From Helicoverpa zea (lineage: Eukaryota; Arthropoda; Insecta; Lepidoptera; Noctuidae), in contig NC_061452.1 in the NCBI RefSeq assembly GCF_022581195.2, positions 1,805,501 through 1,869,500 on the forward strand: a stretch of DNA of 64,000 nt. Reading direction: 5' to 3'. The translations under genes were made by a program, and so were the position numbers. Below, in pieces: positions 47,977 to 59,455 of this stretch. Position 1 is the first letter of the stretch. Every line of letters starts with the position of its first letter. A model generated the notes under the pieces. The model did not search any database. It was not told the DNA's origin and saw only the letters and a program-made list of their open reading frames with translations.

Positions 47977-48261
47977 AATACTTAACTGACTAATAGAAGT
48001 GTGAAAATCTGAAATACGCTTGTTTCTACCTATATTAAGGTTATAATACTAACGTCAGTAGCAAAACCAAAATATTATACCTATGCTGCCAGGAATTGTG
48101 AGAAAACCTCGTAGAAAATTCCGTTTCACGTCATATATTCTTACAGCATGAAATGAAACATAGTGCCGAATGGAAGTGTATGAAAGGTAGTGCTATGAAA
48201 TTCATTTCTTGAATCCGGAAAGTCAGAAATCAAGGTAAAATAGTATTGTATTTATTGTGAG

Positions 48262-48342
48262 AAACACTGGTACTCAGCTGAATCCGGTTAGACTGGAAGC
48301 CGATCCAAAAAAAATGTTGGGAAAAGGCTCGGGAGATGGATA
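48262..48342 (+). repeat. Lepidopteran interspersed-repeat tail (CTGAATCCGGTTAGACTGGA)
   Basis: The stretch ACTGGTACTCAGCTGAATCC, GGTTAGACTGGAAGCCGAT and GTTGGGAAAAGGCTCGGGAG matches the fuller copy at 54898-55120. A related fragment lies at 55718-55770 and an opposite-strand one at 46001-46066. It is non-coding. Confidence 0.6.
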
Positions 48343-50798
48343 TTGTGAGAAGTAGGAAGGAATCGGAAGTGCATCAAGTTATGTTAATAGAATTCCATAC
48401 TTTTCATTACAAAATTTTTAAAATTATACCAAAATTAAAATGATAAAAACATGATTTCCCATTTTATTTAACGTAAGTAGAAGAGAGAAAATCCCTTATA
48501 AATTGAATTGCTCTGCGGAGGGCTCAGCACACAGTCTGCCGGTTTGCGGCGTTCCAAATTGAAAATGAGATGTTGGAACAAACGCTAACTTATAAGGAAA
48601 CTATGGTCTAGAGGACTTGTAGAAAAATAATATAAGATATAGATGTGATAGCTGCTGATAGTTTCAAAGTAAAGACTGTCTGATAAAATCTGCAGGCAAG
48701 TGGAAAAGTAATTGATTGAGATTTAATACATTTTTTAATCAAAAGTTTTTGGTTCGCATTATGGATACACTGCTAAATGATTTGTATTAATGCTTGATTT
48801 TTTTCAGTGGAACTTTAGAAATAATGCCCTTAAAAAGTAATGTAATAATTTAATTTAAGACTGTCTGCGCGGTTAGTGGTCTCTTTCTCGTGTCCTACGG
48901 ATACTACTTCGCACACTTGGGTAAAATTCTCATTCTCAATAGATTCATATTGAACCAGGGAGTTACTGAGATTAGCGCGTCCAGACCAACTCTTCAGCTC
49001 AATAATTCACAATGGATTTTCACTAATAAACACAACTTCAAAATTTCTATCATCTATCCAAGATCTGTAGCAATATGTGAGTAGATTACCAGGCAATCTC
49101 AGTCGTACACACGACGTCGCAATCCCATGTATATTCCATACATGAGCCAGTAATAATATTTGGCGTCGGCAAAGCAACATGCAATTCAATGCGCTAGTAA
49201 TACGGTAGCGGAAAATATACTAATACATACTTGTATTTGCTTTTGCTAGGGAATAATGGATTTGATTTTAGATTTTGTTTGTGATTATATCAATGGTTTT
49301 CATCTGTCGGTGCAACGGGATGGTTCGAAAGAGTTACCGCGGCCCTGATACATAAAGGGCTTAAGAAGGAATAGGTGAGTTTTAAGAGTCTCACACTCCC
49401 TCACGCTGAACCCATAGCGGGTTGATCAAATAAATTAGGACACGATTCTAAAACTAATTGAAAACCAATATTTTTTTTATTTATTTATTTATTATCACAA
49501 ACACGTTTTCTTACAATCTATGCTATAAATCTATGCTCCACAAAACCGTTTACACGGTTTGTCTGCGAATTGACACGAGAAAAAATATGCTTCCATTTTA
49601 AACCGACTTCCAAAAACGAGTACATTAATTATTAGTATTCACTGTTATTTATTAGATTGGTGATCATAATATTTTTTCACAGAAAAACACAGGACGCAAC
49701 TAATTGCTAATACCTAACAGCACTCATCAGAGCCCAGCTGTGTTAGCACAAACTTATAAATCCGCGATTACGAGCCACATTAATTACACCCGCATAGGGA
49801 TTTCTTCGTTGCAAGTAAAATAGCTTGAAGAAAACTAAACGCCCGCTAATAACTTGCAAACATTGCTCCATTAGTTAGACCTTGTTTAAAGCAGCCTTTT
49901 TACTGCAATGTTTCACTGTATATTTATTGCAACTATTTTTAAATTTAAGTTTTCTTGTTTTTCTGTTCTTGTAATAGAAAACTGTGATTTATATCCAGTA
50001 AGCGGCTTCATCCTTGCTAATATTATAATTGCAAAAGTTTGTTTGGGGCAATCAGACAAAAACTTTAGTTAATTGGACGCAGTTTGACAATGGACGCAGA
50101 TATGTAAACTCTCTAATAACATAAATAATATTTAAAAATAAAACATACTTACTGAAGCAATTCACTAAAATCCTGTCCTAATTCTATAACTAATGCTTTC
50201 AGTCCAACGGTTTTCGTTAAAAATGTATTGCGAAAATAAAATTGTGGTTTGTTTGTCCCACCAATGTTTAGTATTCAAGGAGGTTGCTCTCAAAAGTTTT
50301 TATTTTTTTCAACATTTTCCTTAGCGGGAACAGGAATGAAAATTGTGGGAAGTGAACGAAGTTTCTGAAGGTTATGTAGGTCAGTCCTTTATCTAAATAC
50401 GTGTTTAAGCAAAATATTCTATTAAAGATATCTTCTATTTTTCTTTTTTGCAAATAAAGAAATTCTATTCTAAGCACAATCTTGATTGCTTTTTTTTTAA
50501 TGGTACTTATTTCACATTATTTTGTTAAGTTGTTTGTGTAAGATTAAACAAATCGAAGCTGTTTTGATGATGATTTAGTACTCATTTATTTAGCCTATTT
50601 ATTTAACTTATTCATAAATAGTTTTGTCTGAAAGCTATGCAGTAAAACAAAATACATTAATAATTTAACCGCCAGTACAAAATATTATATTGTATGGGAA
50701 TATTTAACGTATCGTCTTAGATATGCTTCTACCCGTGCGATCCCTGAAGACACCTTAAACCGACCCTGCCACATATGGCGAATAATATTTAATGATAC
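48343..50798. other. Unassigned A+T-rich DNA
   Basis: No gene supported. A block CTCACACTCCCTCACGCTGA near 49392 resembles 37477. TTTTAAACCGACTTCCAAAAA at about 49597 is a word common in insect interspersed repeats. Confidence 0.35.
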
Positions 50799-51179
50799 AT
50801 GCTTACTGTTGTTTCTTGCGGGTCTCACTATATTGATAATGACCTCGGCAATGAAATACTCTTTTTGCCTCGTGATATATACGCAGAAAACCTTGGTTGT
50901 TTGGCCAGTACCTTTGATACTGTGCAGTCTAGATTATGGCAAGCCCATGTAAAGAACACTTCACATTATAATTTGAGACGCAAGTTTGCCGAATTTAACG
51001 TTGGAGACATAGTCATGAAGCGCGCTTACTTTTTAAGTGATAAGGCAAATCGGTTTTCGAAAAAGTTAGCACCGAAATTTATTAAAGCTAAAATAATTGA
51101 AAAGAAGTCTCCCTTAGTTTATGTGCTGCAGGACATGTCAGGTAAAAACTTAGGATCTTGGCACATAAAAGACTTATAA
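50799..51179 (+). pseudogene. Gypsy-type LTR retrotransposon integrase C terminus (pol fragment)
   Basis: A 126-codon open frame whose last 80 residues fit the end of Ty3/Gypsy integrase: HYNLRRKFAEFNVGDIVMKR, then FSKKLAPKFIKAKII, VYVLQDMSGK and WHIKDL. This is the retroviral-type C-terminal (SH3-like) region that binds DNA. The integrase catalytic core, RNase H, reverse transcriptase, protease and gag are not present upstream, so the copy is 5'-truncated and cannot move by itself. The nominal ATG has no meaning, because the frame is the tail of a polyprotein. A probable 3' LTR follows. Confidence 0.75.
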
Positions 51180-51554
51180 TTATTTGTCGGCAATAGATAA
51201 TATTTTTTGTTCATCAATTTTAACTATTCAGTATTTTTTTCTTCAAGTTATCTTTTATCTTAATTTATTTATTATTTTAGTTCCCTCTCGCTTACTTTTC
51301 CACCTTCACTTGGAACTTCTATTTGTAAAGTGTCAAGTAAATAAGAATACTGGCACTTATAACAGTATGCAATTGTGCGTCAGTTATTTTAATAGATACT
51401 AAGAGTAACTGCTGCTGGAGTGTGTTTGAGAGATGTATGAATGAGTGTATTTTGGAAGAATAAACAAATAGTTTAGCAACATAGTTCGAGAACATGCGGA
51501 TTTTGTCATTTTTTTTAGAGAAATAACAAAATCCTTGACTGTGAGCGGGGGTAT

Positions 51555-52483
51555 TGTAACGTTGTACGTTAATGTCAACGTTTTAAAATACTTGCCTTTT
51601 GTTTTTAATCAAAATATTAATATAAGGTGGGTAGAAAAATAAATAAATAAATGTAATGTCTACCTACGGTTGCGTTTAGAAACGCGTACAATTATTTGTT
51701 TCGTTAGTTAAGTATTATTTATTTCTTTTACTAAACTGATTAACGTATTTTTAAATTCATATTTATTATAACAACTTGGGTCTAGAAATAAAAAATTGTA
51801 ACTTAATCAAAACTTAAAAACAAACAGTACGTAGTCATTATCTGTATCGGTGCAACGGCAAGTTAAACCAAATTGGACTTCACGTCATTGTGATATGGTT
51901 TCGATTCTTTTACCTGGACTGCTGTACCAATGCAAATCGGATTCGTTCGCTACTCATTCACGGGCGTGTACCGTGAGGTTGGTTAGCTGCTTTAGCGACT
52001 CGACCATTTTTAAAATATCATCACGGAAGACACACGTTCACGCGCTCCTTACAAGCACTCACTTTTGCCAGTCCTTAGTGCGTGACGTTAATCGTGGTCT
52101 TAACGGTTTTATTTTATAATTTTGAAAACATATTTTTCAAATTTCGTTTAACTTATTCTCTATATTGTAGAATCAGTGCATCTCCCCGTATTGGGGTCCA
52201 AAGTTCGGGTTCAAAGTTCGGCTTAAACTCCGGGCCACGGCTGATCCGTTGGCCGAACGTCGACAGGCACCGAGAGGCACCGTGCACCGATTACCCTCTA
52301 CCATACTGCATCACCATCTGCGGGTCGTCCACCCTGAAGCGCCTCCTCGGCTGAGCGTCATCACCGGACATCTCTCCACGTGAAGCCAGGACAGTGCTAG
52401 CGCGCTTTACCTCCATATAACAAAATTGATTTTGCTGACGGGCATTCGAATCGCGACCTTGGAAATAAATTTTTATGTTCACA
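51555..52483 (+). repeat. Probable 3' LTR of the Gypsy element
   Basis: After the pol stop there is about 370 bp of non-coding DNA, then a purine-rich GAGCGGGGGTA (polypurine-tract-like) directly before TGTAACGTTG at 51555. An AATAAA lies at 52464, and TTCACA at 52478-52483 gives a TG...CA-bounded block of about 930 bp. No second LTR is present to confirm the borders. The G+C-rich 52190-52420 part is inside it. Confidence 0.45.
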
Positions 52484-53020
52484 ATGTGGGGTTTAATTTA
52501 AAATCTAAACCGTCCACACGCTAAACGTGACAAGGTGTACTTATTTTTAAGTACAGAAGTATTTCTTTACTTTTACTTTATTTTGTTGAAAAAAGTCATA
52601 TTTTAGAGTCGAGTGCAAGAAGAAGACACATTATAATTTATGTTGAGTTAACTGAACTGAAATTAATAAATACATTTGATAAAAAAATACCCACATATTA
52701 AGAAACAATGTTAGAATTGGCAAAGCATTTTCCATGTAACTGTTGCTAAAATCGGTGACATCAAAATACCTAGAATCTAGGAACGTAAGTTTTTTCTTTC
52801 TTTTAACAAATCCCAATTAGTAGAGATCCGATACGATATCAGGATTCTGTCGTCCGTCGCAAGAGCACTAGAGTGCAGAATGTCAGCGCCTGCAGTAAAT
52901 TATACTGCAACGTGAAGGAGATTGCGACGCCTGCACGTTTAGTCACAGCAAAGTTGTATATTCATGATTCTTATCATGACAAAGAATATTGTTATTGGTG
53001 TATTGTTGTGTTTTGTAATT
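52484..53020. other. Unassigned flank of the LTR element
   Basis: I see no gene or repeat family in this stretch. Confidence 0.35.
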
Positions 53021-53097
53021 GGTAAAAAATGCTCAATCCTTCTCCGTGCGAGAGGAGGCCTGTGCCCAGGAGTGGGACGATAAAAAGGCTGTAACAA
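53021..53097 (+). repeat. Non-LTR retroelement-like 3' tail
   Basis: AATGCTCAATCCTTCTCCGTG and GCGAGAGGAGGCCTGTGCCC followed by AGTGGGACGATAAAAAGGCT match the tail at 15461-15552. Only the tail is present. Confidence 0.6.
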
Positions 53098-53589
53098 AAG
53101 AAATACCATGGATTATATCAAACTCTATATGGTATCGTTTTACAATTTGTTTGAGAAATTGACTACTTTTTCTGCAGAAAAATACATTATATAATATACA
53201 CAAATAATTTTATTCGTATATTTATTCCCAAATTATTTTCTTGTGAAACAACACGACAATAACACATTGACACACAAAAGCTAACCGCCTACTTCATATC
53301 GCATTGCAACGTAGCGCACCTCACGGCAATAGTGTGTTCAAACTCCATTGATTAATTCAAGCTCATGCTTGGCTGTAGTTGGCAGGCACTTTATACACGA
53401 CAATAATGGCTCACTTGATCAAAGCCATAGTTAATGAGTATGTACAATCATGCGCTTTGGTTCAGAACTACGCTCAGAAATATATGTACTTCGGTAATTT
53501 TTTAATAAGAGCTCTTTGTATGAAGACACAAATTTTGAGACTGTTTTCCCATGCTTTCCACATACGTTCCAGTGAACTTCTACCCAGAC

Positions 53590-53740
53590 AAAATGTAGCC
53601 TATGTTACTCAGGAATAGAGTTGCTTTCTAATAGTGAACAATTTTTTCAAATCGGTTCAGCAGTTTTGGAGTACAAAACTTTAGGGTACAAACAAACAAA
53701 AACAATTACGAATATCATTATTAGATTTGTATAATATTAT
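53590..53740 (-). mobile_element. Degraded Helitron-like fragment
   Basis: Minus-strand family words are visible on the plus strand: GCCTATGTTACTCAGGAATA, TTGCTTTCTAATAGTGAA, AAATCGGTTCAGCAGTTTTG and a CAAACAAAC tract before TAATATTATA. The GC-rich 3' hairpin and CTAG are missing. Confidence 0.55.
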
Positions 53741-54050
53741 ACCATATAGTATATGATCACAAGGTTTTAAGAATCCTGTAAATCAAGGGGGTTTAAAAGT
53801 TTTTCTATAGTATTTGGAAACCAATACATAAATGCTGCGAAATCTGGTCTACCGCTAAAATGCTTACGCTGCTGCTGCTGCAGCACGTGCTAAAATAGCT
53901 GAAAGTGCTAATAATAAAAAAGCCGAATGTGTTAATTCATGGCAGCTTTTTTCATTTTATCGAAATAGCTTCGTTTGGAATTTCATATCGTGCAGAACAA
54001 AAAATCGAGTTTTTCATAGATTGTTCCAGAATATACTTATATATATTATA

Positions 54051-54244
54051 TCTACTATATAAAAATAAGTCCGGTTTTCCTCCCTGACGCTATAACTCCA
54101 GAACGCACGAACCGATTTCCACGGTTTTGCATTCGTTGGAAAGGTCTCGGGCTCCGTGAGGTTTATAGTAAAGAAAATTCAGGAATAATGAAATGTTACA
54201 TAAAACGAATCTGGTGGCGAAACGGAGTTCGCCGGGTCTGCTAG
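54051..54244 (+). mobile_element. Helitron-like element, TCTACTATATAAAAATAAG family (copy 2)
   Basis: It starts TCTACTATATAAAAATAAGT after A and ends GAGTTCGCCGGGTCTGCTAG before T. The match to 20538-20755 is almost perfect for the first 140 bp, then this copy lacks about 25 bp of the A-rich middle. High identity suggests recent amplification of the family. Confidence 0.85.
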
Positions 54245-54812
54245 TATACTTATATAATTTAGTTGTACGGTGATGTATTTTTAAATGAAAAGAATGACTT
54301 GTAAGTAATAAGTAGCTAAGTTGTTCAGGTAGGCATTTGATTGTATTTTTGAATTTGTCAAGCAGTTCGTAATAACAAACTTATAATCACCACTTTAACG
54401 ATATGAAAGTACTTTTATCAGGCAAACTAATAAACGAACAGACCTGTCTCAGAACGAAAACAAAAAAAAAAAAACAGTACGAAAACGTAATAAATAAACT
54501 TAAGTCAGAAATCTCTAACAGCTAACTAGAAAATGAAGGAACAACGTCTAACTTATAAAAACAAAGACTATCTTTTAAAATCACTGAAACCCTCGCAGAC
54601 CAATACATCTTTTGTAGAAGTACCTTTCAAACAATGTTTGTGTAAAATTATCAGATTTATAAATGCGTAGGATGTGAGTTTCTTTGTAACATTATCTTGC
54701 AAAAATTGTTAAAGGAATTTTGAGGAAAAATAAACAAAGCATTGGTTGGCTTTAATTAGTTTTGTCAACAGGTTTTCAGTAGTTTCTTGAAGTCGAAATT
54801 TTAAGTTTATAA

Positions 54813-55208
54813 TCCTTACTAATATTATGAATGTGAAAGTAGCTTTGTCTATACGGGTTTTACGCCAAAACTACTGACCTAATCTAAATGAAACACATAG
54901 TCGTCCCAGCTGTCATTGAACATCCTTGGCAGTCGTTACGGGTAGTCAGAAGCCAGTAAGTCTGACACCAGTCTAACCAAGGGGTATTGGGTTGCCCGGG
55001 TAACTGGGTTGAGGGAGTCAGATAGAGCAGTCGCTCCTTGTAAAGCACTGGTACTCAGCTGAATCCGGTTAGACTCGAAGCCGACCCCAACATAGTTGGG
55101 AAGAGGCTCGGAGGATGAGTCTAGAATTAAAAGCCTAGGCTTGTTGTATAATAGGATATTTTTTATCCAAGTGCGGAAAGTTCCTCTGTAACTGCGGGGA
55201 ACAGGTAG
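54813..55208 (+). mobile_element. Helitron-like element (second lepidopteran family) with nested repeat
   Basis: The 5' portion TCCTTACTAATATTATGAAT, GTGAAAGTAGCTTTGTC and GCCAAAACTACTGACC is separated from the 3' portion TTTTTTATCCAAGTGCGG...GTAACTGCGGGGAACAGGTAG by an inserted repeat at 54898-55120. The last bases GGTAGT correspond to the CTAG|T end with one mutation. Confidence 0.6.
54898..55120 (+). repeat. Lepidopteran interspersed repeat, about 220 bp
   Basis: The sequence runs TCGTCCCAGCTGTCATTGAA, GTTACGGGTAGTCAGAAGCC, GGTATTGGGTTGCCCGGGTA, CTGAATCCGGTTAGACTCGA and CCAACATAGTTGGGAAGAGG to GCTCGGAGGATGA. It is the fullest copy of the family whose tails occur at 46001, 48262 and 55718. 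The class is uncertain: it may be a SINE or the 3' end of a LINE. Confidence 0.6.
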
Positions 55209-55639
55209 TTAAATATAAAAAAACCCCAATAACTTTTTTAAACGTGCGTGCAAATCCTGTAGAATATCATGAACCTCTCTGTTACCTCGTAAAGTAATTA
55301 ACCAGCCAACTAATTAACGTTTTTATGCTCCTAAACAAAGCCGCAGTGCCGTCGACAAAATAATTTACTTATAACGAAGTAATTAGGTGTCTGACTAAAT
55401 TGTCGGATTATGAGGGAAACGCTCGAATAAATTAATATTCTGTTTATAGGGAGTTTGGTTAGAAAATTATGTTCGGTTTCATTTTCGGTTTAAATATTTA
55501 TTGTTAAGTAAATAGTTAAAGAAGAAAACATAGTCAAATAATATTTACATTATGCAACGGACTATATTAAAAAGGAATTTCATTATGTGTCTTCAAAAAT
55601 ATTCTAGGTTACTGATAATTCAATTTTTATCAAAAACTC

Positions 55640-55770
55640 ACTGGGTCACACCCAGTACCTTCTTGTGTTTTCGGGTTACCCAGGCATGGGTAGCCCTTCT
55701 ATGTAAAACACAGGTAACTCGTCTGCATCCAGTCAGACTGGAAGCCGATTCGAGCCGGCTGGGTGGACCT
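55640..55770 (+). repeat. Diverged copy of the 54.9-kb interspersed repeat
   Basis: Words GGGTTACCCAGGCATGGGTA and AACTCGTCTGCATCCAGTCA followed by GACTGGAAGCCGATTCGAGC follow the same order as in 54898-55120 with many changes. The open frame at 55552-55842 over it is not a gene. Confidence 0.45.
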
Positions 55771-56567
55771 ATGGATATTTTGTTCCTTAAACTACGAGGA
55801 TATCTTCATTTCACAGAAATGTCTAGAAACTATCTGGTGTAAGCGTGTCAACAGCACAATTCTATGTCCAATACATTATCTACAAGATAGTAAGTAATTT
55901 AAGTTAGTTCAACTTGTATAGAAATGGAAGACGGATCGCTCTCCAGTGAACTTTAAGACGGCTAACGGGCTTGAGATATTATTTTGCAACTGCTTTAATA
56001 AATTAGTATTACGTGGTATTTATTTTACAAAAGATACTGGTATTAATTTAAAAATATGTGTGTAAAGCATAATTGTGTTCCCTCAATATTATGACTAGAT
56101 ATCTCCGTCTGTCTGTCTGACTATGACCTACGCCTAAACAATATTTAACCGAATTATATTGGTACACAAATAGTCTAGAGCCTGAGAAATTACATAGGCT
56201 AGGTACTTTTTATTTGAGTGCATAAAGCAGGTCCCATAGGAACGCGCGTGCAGCCGCTGGAATGTATAAATATCTGCATATTAAAATCGTGTTCCTTACA
56301 AAAATAAATAAATCATTATTACATTTCTAAATTAGGTACATAGCTGCTAAATAAATTACCCACTATACTATTAAGGCGCCTTCAAATTAACCACAAACTG
56401 CCTTAAAACTATAAGTTACAAGTCCACAGACGCAAAGTGGTGGGATTAAAAATCTCTTTGTAGTAAAAGTTAGCATTAAACATTATGCGACAATCTTGCA
56501 GCCCCGGCTTATCTAGTTAAACCGCTGATCCTAGCAGAGTGGAAAGCTTTTAAAGTTTTATACTTTT

Positions 56568-56750
56568 ACCCCCTTACTTATAAAATCTCTCATCACCTTC
56601 TAAGCAACATTTTAACTAATCACTGCTTAAAGTCTTAAGTAGTGATTAAATGTTAGTTAAGACATGCTTAAGCAACGTTTATAAGTAAGAATTTTCTTAA
56701 ACAGCCCTTAAGTATTACTTATATTTAATTCACGTTTATAAGTAAGGCTG
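56568..56750. mobile_element. 183-bp MITE, CCTTACTTATAAA family (copy 2)
   Basis: Near-identical to 22304-22484, same orientation, with CCCCCTTACTTATAAAATCT at the left end and CGTTTATAAGTAAGGCTG at the right. The differences are single-base changes and one-to-three-base indels. Confidence 0.75.
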
Positions 56751-57159
56751 ATAGGGTTTATTTTAGGAAATTGTTAAGTATACGCTGCATGTTGTACAGC
56801 GAAGAAATGAAAAAGTGGTGGTAAAACTACTAACAATAGGTCTTTATAAGGAATTATAGAAAGAAACAGCCGTTCTAGGACGAATAAAAGAAATTGTTGA
56901 AAATCCTTGTTTAAAAACGTCGTAGCTTAGACGACTGGTACTTACCACCTTGACTTAACCAAAGGCGAAAAATATAATGATATTACTGTCGAAATAATTA
57001 TAAGAAAAAAGAAAAAAACAATGATATAAATAATAATAACAAACAATGAATTCTAACACAACATTAAGTACGGTTTAAATCTCTGAGGACATCTAGCTAC
57101 GCCGTAGCGCGTAGCCGTTCGTAGCAAAAAAATCTACTCCGCCGCGACAGTGAGTACAC

Positions 57160-57231
57160 TGCCGTGACCAGGATTCGAACCTGGGTTACTACGGCCACAA
57201 CGTAGGGTCCTAACCACTAGACGATCACGGC
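57160..57231 (-). tRNA. tRNA-His (GTG), copy 1
   Basis: A 72-nt cloverleaf on the minus strand: acceptor GCCGTGA/TCACGGC with discriminator A, D-arm with TAGTGGTTAG (A box), anticodon stem-loop CTACG-TTGTGGC-CGTAG giving anticodon GTG at 57196-57198, and T-arm with GGTTCGAATCC (B box). No intron. CCA is not encoded, as is normal for nuclear genes, and the extra G-1 of histidine tRNA is added after transcription. A T-rich Pol III terminator on the minus strand (A run at 57124-57132) lies about 28 nt past the 3' end. The tRNA body is identical to the other three copies. Confidence 0.95.
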
Positions 57232-57384
57232 TGTCGGAGCTGGTGACTGTGATACCGAAATTTTACATTTTAATCGGAAACTGGAGCACTTTCACTTGCA
57301 ATAACGGCTTGCGCAAGAGTTTAAGAGACGTAATTTTAACACTTCTTGTGCCTAAAGACCAATTTGTAGTCCATTGGTGGCTTT

Positions 57385-57417
57385 AAATACTGCTTAGGGT
57401 TACCCTAAGCAGTATTT
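57385..57417. repeat. 33-bp perfect palindrome between tRNA-His genes
   Basis: AAATACTGCTTAGGGT at 57385-57400 and ACCCTAAGCAGTATTT at 57402-57417 are perfect 16-bp arms around a single T. It lies between tRNA-His copies 1 and 2, about 150 bp upstream of copy 1 in transcription sense. Function unknown. Confidence 0.9.
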
Positions 57418-57779
57418 GTTGGCAAAGACATGGTGCAGTGGTTGTGATACACGACCAAGTACCTAGTTCTTTTCTAACTCAATTAACTATTAAAAAGTAG
57501 CATATAATAATCTCCATATACGAGTATTATACAACTGTATAATCTTAATTTGCTGGTAGGGTTCTCATTCACCGATTGCTCATACCACTAATCAAAACCT
57601 CAACTATTTACTTATATACTTCTGAACCCAGGACTGGCATCCTTGATTTCCCTACTTCGTTAATAAAGGGAACCCAAAATACAACCATCTTTTGATAAGT
57701 ACAGCTGAGCAATACTGTGCTTAAGAGCATTATCTGAATATTTAAAAAAAAATCTGCTCCGCCGCGACAGTGAGTACAC

Positions 57780-57851
57780 TGCCGTGACCAGGATTCGAAC
57801 CTGGGTTACTACGGCCACAACGTAGGGTCCTAACCACTAGACGATCACGGC
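57780..57851 (-). tRNA. tRNA-His (GTG), copy 2
   Basis: The body is identical to copy 1, with GTG anticodon, acceptor GCCGTGA/TCACGGC and intact A and B boxes. It sits 548 bp from copy 1 in the same orientation. The 5' leader differs from the other copies by one base (CTCTGACA instead of CTCCGACA). A run of A on the plus strand at about 57743-57751 provides the Pol III terminator. Confidence 0.95.
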
Positions 57852-58717
57852 TGTCAGAGCTGGTGAGAAAGCCACTGAATTATAAGGCTTTATTTCGTTT
57901 AAAATGCAACACTTTCACTGAAAATTCGTCACAGTTTGCGCAAGAGACTTAAATGGACGGTCATTGCAAGTGGATAACAAAAAAGTGTTAAATGTTATTC
58001 AAGTAACTAAGTAATCAAATCTTGTGCCTGGTGCTATGATGAATAACACATAGCGTTGAGCGACGCATATTATTTTCATCATCAACGAAACATTAATGTC
58101 AACATTTCAGCAAATTGCTTCATTTACTTAGGAATTATGTCCTATCAACAGATTTTCAAAAGGAAAATGAGTACTTTTAGAAGTTTCTATGTCGAAACAT
58201 TAACAAAGTTCAACTGCATTTTTAATATATTTGGCATTATTAAAATTGATCAATTCATCGTAGTACAAAGACCAAGTCTCATTAAAAGATAAACAGCGCA
58301 CTGCTAACGAAGTATAATTTTCGCTTATGAATATAAGCACCTATTTCAAGTCATTTCAAAAAAATACCTTCATTTCCTACCATCTCCTCCGACATATAAT
58401 ACGACGACGAATGTAAGAAGAAATATAATAATGTCAGAAGCATATGTTCCAATTTTCGTACCTGAATGAATAGACAGGAAGCCAATATGGAAGTCGGATC
58501 CGAATTTTCCGCGTCAATAAAAACTCCCATAGAAATAATATAAGAAAAGGATCTTCAACAAAAGCTATGGAAAAGAAATACATATTTTATTTTGTTCGTA
58601 TTCAGTAACGATGTGACGTTTTTTTGCAAAGACTGTTTGAGAAAAACAATATTTTACATGTAATTGTGTGTTTCTATTACCTACCCCGTATTTTTTTCCG
58701 TCAATTAGTATGCCTAA

Positions 58718-58936
58718 TTTAGCTGTAACATGCAGCAAGGTATGGTGTATATTCAGTGTGATATTATGGAAAGCCTATATAAGAAAAGACTTATAACTCG
58801 CAGTGGGATATTAAACGCTGAATATATTGATAAACCAGATAAACTAAAAAAAAATATTTATGAACATTTAAATGCCTGTCGTGAAAATATTATTTTCAAA
58901 TCACAAACAGAATTTTCAATTTCAGTATTTTCGTAA
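58718..58936 (+). other. Short open frame with protein-like composition, unidentified
   Basis: A frame open from 58718 to the TAA at 58934-58936, with first ATG at 58730, follows an acceptor-like CCTAATTTAG. The peptide has a balanced composition (MESLYKKRLITRSGILNAEY, then KLKKNIYEHLNACRENII) unlike the Phe/Lys/Ile noise frames nearby. The stop is followed by AATAAA overlap. It may be an orphan terminal exon, a decayed transposon gene or chance. I recognise no family. Confidence 0.2.
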
Positions 58937-59097
58937 TAAAAAAATATTATAAAGGTTACGAGTTCAAATATTTAAATTGATGTTACCGATAAGGTCGGCC
59001 AATATTTGATCAAGTGATTGGCAACGTCACAAACATTGTGAATTAAGCCCAGTTCGTGCTTCCATGTAACTAGAGCTTTCCATATGTGTACTATATT

Positions 59098-59455
59098 ATG
59101 GAGAACAAAATGATTAGCGGAGATGTCGTAACGCAAAATCTCCTAAGAAAGTAGCGCGCCAAAATGTGGGTGTTCAGGGGACGAGGAACATTACTAGCTC
59201 CACTCTAACACGCCTAATTTAGAACTCACCCATTATTTTCAGAATAAAATCACCAATCATTGACAGGTTGGTTTTGATTTGACAAGGAACCCGAATGAGT
59301 TCTAGTAACTGATCACGCCTACCGTACGTTACATTGACCTACAAGAAGGCGCTTGACTTACCTTCCTTATGCCATCTCCGTTATTTCTCCTTCATCCGTG
59401 GTCTACATGGGTCTGTTGACAAAGGTTGGGTGGGTTTGGCCGCAAACATTATAAT
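59098..59455 (+). repeat. Dispersed repeat, imperfect TIR element (copy in tRNA cluster)
   Basis: It starts ATGGAGAACAAAATGATTAG and continues CGGAGATGTCGTAACGCAAA, AGTAGCGCGCCAAAATGTGG and TTTTGATTTGACAAGGAACC, ending around CTTATGCCATCTCCGTTATT and CGCAAACATT. The end region is partly complementary to the start (CGGAGATGNCATAA), so it may be a TIR element. Copies are at 62534-62880 (same strand) and 8200-8330 (opposite, partial). Confidence 0.7.

Noticed and set aside
53866..53890. CTG/CAG run as a possible functional trinucleotide tract
   Set aside because: Only about four units and not inside a supported reading frame.
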